Of a stretch of DNA of 64,000 nucleotides, positions 59,143 through 64,000 are shown in pieces. The DNA is from Takakia lepidozioides (lineage: Eukaryota; Streptophyta; Takakiopsida; Takakiales; Takakiaceae). How positions within the stretch are numbered: position 1 is the stretch's first letter; every line of letters begins with the position of its first letter. The stretch is taken from NCBI GenBank assembly GCA_030704615.1, contig CM060732.1:77977053-78041052 (forward strand), written 5' to 3'. Below the pieces are notes generated by a model. It saw only the letters and a program-made list of their open reading frames with translations. It had not been told where the DNA came from and searched no databases. The position numbers and the translations under genes were made by a program.

Positions 59143-59751
59143 CTACTTCGTGAACGGATCTTCCAGCTCAGTAACCACATGTGATTCTACCTTGAAGGCT
59201 GTTGTAAGAACTTCACTAGAGATGCCAGAACCGAAGAGGGTTGCGGGGAGAGAGACAGTCCCGGGGCTTGAGCTACTGAAAGCAGAGTACGCTATAGTTA
59301 TTTTGTTACTCATGTTGATTTGGAAGTGCACCAATCCCTTAGGAAACACAAAGAGATCACCTGTCCAGAGGGTTTGATTGTAAAACTTGTTGGTACTATC
59401 GACCAACCCCACATTCAAAGTCCCTTCAAGAACATATAACAATTCAGTTCCTCTCGGGTGAGTGTGGGGCGGGTTGATGCCACCGGGCAGGAAAGTCAAA
59501 AGGGCCACTGAGACTCCGAGGCCAGAGAGGGACACAAAGTTCTCAGAGTTGACTTTAGATGCTGCAAATTTCGCGTTTGCAACCGGTTTAGCTCCCATTC
59601 TCAAGCCAATGAATGTGAAGTCGTTGGCCGTGAAGTTTGCTGCACTCTTACCCAGGGGCACGAAGAAGTCAGTGACTAGCTCTGGATCTGAGGCCTTCGT
59701 TCCACATACTATAGCCAACAAAGCCAGAAGCGCTAGAAATTTTAGGGCCAT
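59143..59751 (-). CDS. Germin-like protein (secreted cupin)
   Basis: A 202-residue single-exon gene. A signal peptide lies at residues 1-20 (hydrophobic, ending near KAS). The single cupin has both germin boxes: box 1 PPHTHPRGTELLYVLEG holds two His and one Glu manganese ligands, and box 2 GDLFVFPKGLVHFQIN holds the third His. Potential N-glycosylation sites occur at NFT, NQT and NMS. Family members form apoplastic hexamers; some have oxalate oxidase or superoxide dismutase activity, which cannot be told from the sequence. Length is slightly under the usual 210-225 residues. A TATTTAA element lies about 55 bp upstream of the ATG, and a TTTTGCAG just before it could be a leader-intron acceptor. 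Confidence 0.95.
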   Translation of the reverse strand: MALKFLALLALLAIVCGTKASDPELVTDFFVPLGKSAANFTANDFTFIGLRMGAKPVANAKFAASKVNSENFVSLSGLGVSVALLTFLPGGINPPHTHPRGTELLYVLEGTLNVGLVDSTNKFYNQTLWTGDLFVFPKGLVHFQINMSNKITIAYSAFSSSSPGTVSLPATLFGSGISSEVLTTAFKVESHVVTELEDPFTK

Positions 59752-59805
59752 AGTGGTTTGTTTGATGGATTTTCGAGCTGCAAAATTTAAACAACAAATA
59801 TTAGC

Positions 59806-59812
59806 TTAAATA
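59806..59812 (-). promoter_or_regulatory. TATA-like element of the germin-like gene
   Basis: TATTTAA on the minus strand, about 55 bp before ATG 59751. Position and form fit a core promoter, though AT-rich surroundings make chance matches common. Confidence 0.4.
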
Positions 59813-62800
59813 CCCCACCCTCAAGAGTCAAAAGAGATGTATGTAATGATCAGAATCAATCGTTGATCTAACTGGATGTGTTTTAAATTTCAGACTATCC
59901 ATATTTATGATTTCAATTCTTAGAGCATATCAATCAAATAGCATTAAACACCTACATCACTTTTCATGCTCAAACTCGGCTCGAATTGCAAGATTTGCTA
60001 TAAATAAGAACTTCGATGTCTAAGTTAATGTTTAACTCACGTCGCACGAGTGAAAGATTAAAGGCTCTAAAGATAGAGAAATGGGACTAGAGCCCACAAG
60101 AATTAGGTCTACATACATCAAATATAACCATTGTTCAATGAGATAACTATATTGATTAATTCCATTTGACCAGCTGCCATGATTGAGCAGAGACCGTCGG
60201 ACCCATGGATTTCAGCCACCTAGACTTCTCTATAGACTCCCATTAATGAGTGACAAGGATTGAATTGAAGGATTGAGTTCCCCCCATATGAATCCTTCAT
60301 GTACTATAGAGTAATATCAATTTAAATTAGAACTAGTACGCTTCTTACGATTATGAAAGGGTCCAAAGATGCTAACATTTGAGCGTGACCAATTATCTAA
60401 AAATCAAATTGGTCTTTCTCTCAATCTCTCCATGAGACGACCAACCCTTCATTGAATCCATCCTATCTGATATTACAAATTCACTCTATCAAACATCCCA
60501 TGCAAACACTCGAGCAGATAGTGCTCATGCACCAATCATGTAGATGATCATAATTCGTCACTAGTTGGAAAGTAAGATTGATACCTTGTCTAGAGAGAAA
60601 AAAAATGTATGTTGCTATTAGAAATTGGAGATGAAGGCTCGCAAATCCCCTCCAAGATTTTCCACGGCTTCAAAATCTGTTGTTGTTCAAAGATTTGAGT
60701 TGTGATGATGAGCTCCAACTTGAAGTACGTATTTGTACTCATGGTTGGAGAAGACAACGACGAGTCGGTGTGCTGGCCAACGACCCGATATGATCGGATG
60801 ACACGACAACTGTCATTTGTGCTCTAATGGCATGTCATCTTTTTCAAACTTGCTAATGTACCATTCGGTTTCGCCATTGCTCTATTTTTGCAACAATCTC
60901 ATGAGAATATTCCAAATTAAAAAGTTTAAACCTAAATTTTTACTACTTTTATTCTTACTAAGGTTATCTTTTGGTTAACCACAGAAAAATATTTTTGCAA
61001 TTTGTTGAACCGTTTGCATATTATTTACCTATTTGGAGAATATGTGCTAAACCTGGGTCCAGCAGTGCAGATACGGTATTCAATGATATGTAGTTGATGC
61101 AACCAACGCTAACAATCACTTGCCAATAACAGTTTGCATAAATTGAGGTTATATATATATATACATATATAAGCAAAAAGCTTCAGTCTTTACAAAATTA
61201 CAAACACTATTTTCTTCGGTCCAAACCCAGTGTCTGACTCGCAAGGTTGGGCGAAGAGGTTGCTAGGTCCTAATTTTTGTTGTCTGTTGCACTATCCAAC
61301 TAGGCAGCCAATGGTATTGTGGTACTAGTCTCAAAATTGAAGTAAGTATAAAATATTTAAATCTAAAAATTCACCAATTTTCTTCGAACCAATAACCATC
61401 TAGTACTCATTGGGACTGTATATGAGAATAATATATACTAAGGATTTGGAAAAACATCTAATTTAGAATTATGACTTCATATCATAGTGGCCAGTGGCAC
61501 TGAAAATACAATGGACCATATAACATTTATTGATGATGGCTAGACTACCATCATTTTTATTTATTAATAAATTGAAACAATCTGACAAATAAATGAACAG
61601 TAGTATTTAAACATTCACGGGATATATTGTGAATCATACGAAATAATACAAAAAGCAAAATGGCCGCCGTAGACCGTCCACCGACATGATCTCTATATTG
61701 TATAACTGCAGCCGCTGCAAGGTAAAATGGCTCTTAGTGATGCCGGGTGGCCTAGCCAAAATGAGAGATCCCCTCTGTATATGTATATATATATATATAT
61801 TGTGTTTGTATATGTATATACATAACTGCAACCCTCAAACTCGGGGAAGTCACTCCCTATCTAGATTTCCAAGGCACCTGAGATAAATAAGCATTTTCTA
61901 TGGGGGTATTAATATTTTTTAAATTTTTTGGTTACCCTATTATTACATAATTTTGTAATAGGACATATTTTATGGCCGTCTATATTTTGTATATTTCGTA
62001 GCAGATAACAAATATTGGATACCCTATAGTAACCTAAAATTCTTTCTACAGGGTGATGAGGTTTATTGTTTGCTGGAAACAAACTCATCCAAGGCAGATG
62101 CATTAGTATCATTCAAAAATATAAACATTCTGAGCGAAATCAAAACCCATAATAATTGAACTAATAATCGAATCTATGTCTATCCACTTGCTGTCAGTTA
62201 CATTATATTTGAATTTAAGGTGCCCTCTAGATTTTGAGAAGTAGTTAAGAAGCACCACGATTATTGTGGCTGGCTTGTTAAGGAGATCAACTGGTTGTCG
62301 AGAGATCTCCCACCTACCCCCCAACATTTCTTCTCATTTTTTGTATTCTGCCTATCCACCATGTCCTTTTATTGACACTAGACTGATACTTGTTGGTGCA
62401 CCCTTTCGTCCCCCCTTAGCTTGCAGCCTTGACGTACGATAACTGTGTGATACACATCATTTGGATGAAATAGACACCCACATCATATCCTAGTCATATG
62501 AGACATGTGTTGGAATTCTCAGCTGCCGACAGATATGCCTCAGACTTGTTAAAATACACCGAAGACTTGACACGAATTAGTCTATCCACGTGAACAACAC
62601 GTTTCTCTCGATTTATCTCAACCCTATCATTATTATTTTTTAAATTTTTATTCTCGACCCTATTTTGAATTTAAATGCAGTGGAGCCAATATACTAGAAC
62701 CCTATGGTATTTCTAAAAGTTATTTTCTCATAATGTTTTTTTCTTTTCAAAAAAGAAAACTTGGGAGCGACTACTCACAATTCACGCCAAAGAGGAGGGG

Positions 62801-64000
62801 GGAAAATTAACCCCCTCTCAGATAAGCCATTAGGCACACAGGTGGAAACGTCACCACCAGACCAACCGGTCACGAATAATCCACACACCAGACAGGGCAG
62901 CAGGTCTGAACCCCGAACCACCAAGACGACACACTGTGCACTTACCAGCTGAGGTATCAGCTGATGTGCTAATTAGAATATTTAGTACCCTATATTCTTT
63001 TGCACGTCAAGTGGGAATATTTGGAAGTGACTTCCTCGAGCCCTCAAAAGGTGGTAACAGCTCCATATGGAGAGCCCACAAGTATCAATTTATAAAAGAC
63101 AGTTTGGTCCATGTCCGCGTCATGGCATTCAAGCAGTCCAATGAGATCAAGGGCATTTGTCAAATGGTTGTCAAAAATGTCAATGTGTATCTATATAGTC
63201 AACAATTTATGACAACAGCTAGGTCCATAACTTAGCATGCTATTGCGAGCACAATGGATCAATAGCTAGTATACTTCCAAAACATAGTATATATATATAT
63301 ATATATATATATATGGTTTCCTAGGAAACAGGAGCCCCAACAACTGAGATATTCTAACTAGAATATTCTACGGTGAAACAAAATTATGCTCAGGCAAGAA
63401 TTTCAGATGTGAAAGTTTCTTAAAACTTGACTCGCATTAGTACAAGCAACACCATCAGAAGCATAAGGTGAACCTAATCACGAGGATGCAAAGTTGTCAG
63501 ATTTTGAGCATACGGACATAGCAGGATTATAAAGCAAATTTGAAGATGTCAATACCTATATATGCCTAGGGTTGAGGTTCGAAGGGCGGCATATTTTATG
63601 TTTGTACTAAGTTCCGGATGAAGGTGTCAAGTAAACATGATGGCATTTAATTTGAAGGGATATAGCTAGAATTTCCCTTCACGTTGTAAGTGAATTGAAA
63701 CAACCCACATAGAGGAAGGTTGAACTTATGGACCCCCATGACCACTATAAAAGGAGTATACCAAAATCTTGTCCAGTTTTTGAAACAAGCAGCTATAGCA
63801 TATTCCTCCTCGTGAATAGAGGAATCTACTTTCATCATAATAAACTTAAAATTTCATCCAATTTCTTTTTATAAGTTGTTCAATAACAAAGATATAACTA
63901 CTGGAGGGAGGTGTTACATGAAGACACATCATGGAAGTAGTTTTTAAAAATTAGGAGAGGAAGTTTACGACACCTAGGAAAGATACAACAGGTGCTTAGC
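59813..64000. other. AT-rich intergenic region with SINE and TA microsatellites
   Basis: No gene recognised over 4 kb. TA repeats lie at about 61150-61165, 61785-61800 and 63285-63315. The SINE-like copy lies at 62740-62965. ORF 62936-63235 partly overlaps it and is unassigned. Confidence 0.45.
62740..62965 (-). mobile_element. tRNA-derived SINE-like element, copy 2
   Basis: On the minus strand the head (62965 to 62890) contains an A-box-like ACCTCAGCTGGTAAGTGC and a B-box-like GGTTCGGGGTTCAGACC. The body includes GTGAGTAGTCGCTCCCAAGT (62780-62759), shared with 30797-30820, and it ends in an A-rich tail (T-rich on plus, left of 62760). This is the usual SINE layout. Confidence 0.6.

Noticed and set aside
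61634-61886. Tyr/Ile-rich ORFs
   Set aside because: Translations of TA microsatellite DNA.

Overview
The window is nuclear DNA of a land plant, very probably a seed-free one (moss, lycophyte or fern grade). Genes are split by GT/AG introns with plant-like lengths. The protein families are plant ones: an LRR receptor kinase, PLS-DYW pentatricopeptide (PPR) proteins, a glycine-rich-domain protein (GRDP) and a germin-like protein. Three DYW-type PPR loci in 64 kb, built of nearly identical repeat modules, fit lineages with many organellar RNA-editing factors. The species cannot be fixed from the sequence alone.

Layout. 1-3.1 kb: first exon of an LRR receptor kinase (minus); its last exon lies left of the window. 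3.1-10.7 kb: no gene recognised, only a TATA-like promoter and small repeats. 10.7-14.2 kb: PPR locus 1 (minus), with a long intact core but broken ends. 14.6-14.9 kb: LINE endonuclease relic. 15.9-17.6 kb: a seven-exon NDUFAF2 (complex I assembly factor) homologue (plus). 19.8-21.0 kb: a three-exon gene for a small conserved acidic/basic protein (minus). 21.4-21.6 kb: P450 relic. 22.7-24.0 kb: conserved plant gene of unknown function (minus). 25.6-28.6 kb: tandem repeats, a lysine-rich duplicated ORF and PPR pseudogene 3 (plus). 29.5-30.6 kb: a complete three-exon MIF/D-dopachrome tautomerase-like gene (minus). 31.4-33.3 kb: pseudogene of a 2OG-Fe(II) oxygenase (minus). 34.9-40.8 kb: a complete eleven-exon GRDP gene (minus). 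41.6-42.2 kb: a minisatellite carrying 18 copies of the bZIP-type octamer CCACGTCA. 43.2-46.1 kb: complete two-exon DYW-PPR gene 2 (plus). 46.4 kb: a tRNA-like sequence. 49.4-56.6 kb: a decayed Ty3/gypsy LTR retrotransposon that appears to sit inside a palindromic (foldback) element. 56.8-59.1 kb: AT-rich DNA with a 42-bp minisatellite. 59.1-59.8 kb: germin-like gene (minus). 59.8-64 kb: AT-rich DNA with a tRNA-derived SINE.

The genes form no operon or joint pathway. Several touch organelle function: PPR editing factors, and the complex I assembly factor, whose pathway often depends on edited mitochondrial transcripts. The dominant theme is duplication and decay. The PPR loci share a 5' exon, an intron and 101-residue modules but differ in module number and integrity. 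The non-genic DNA is a mosaic of minisatellites, SINE, LINE and LTR relics. Exon models were assembled by hand from splice signals, reading phase and family resemblance; no search was run.
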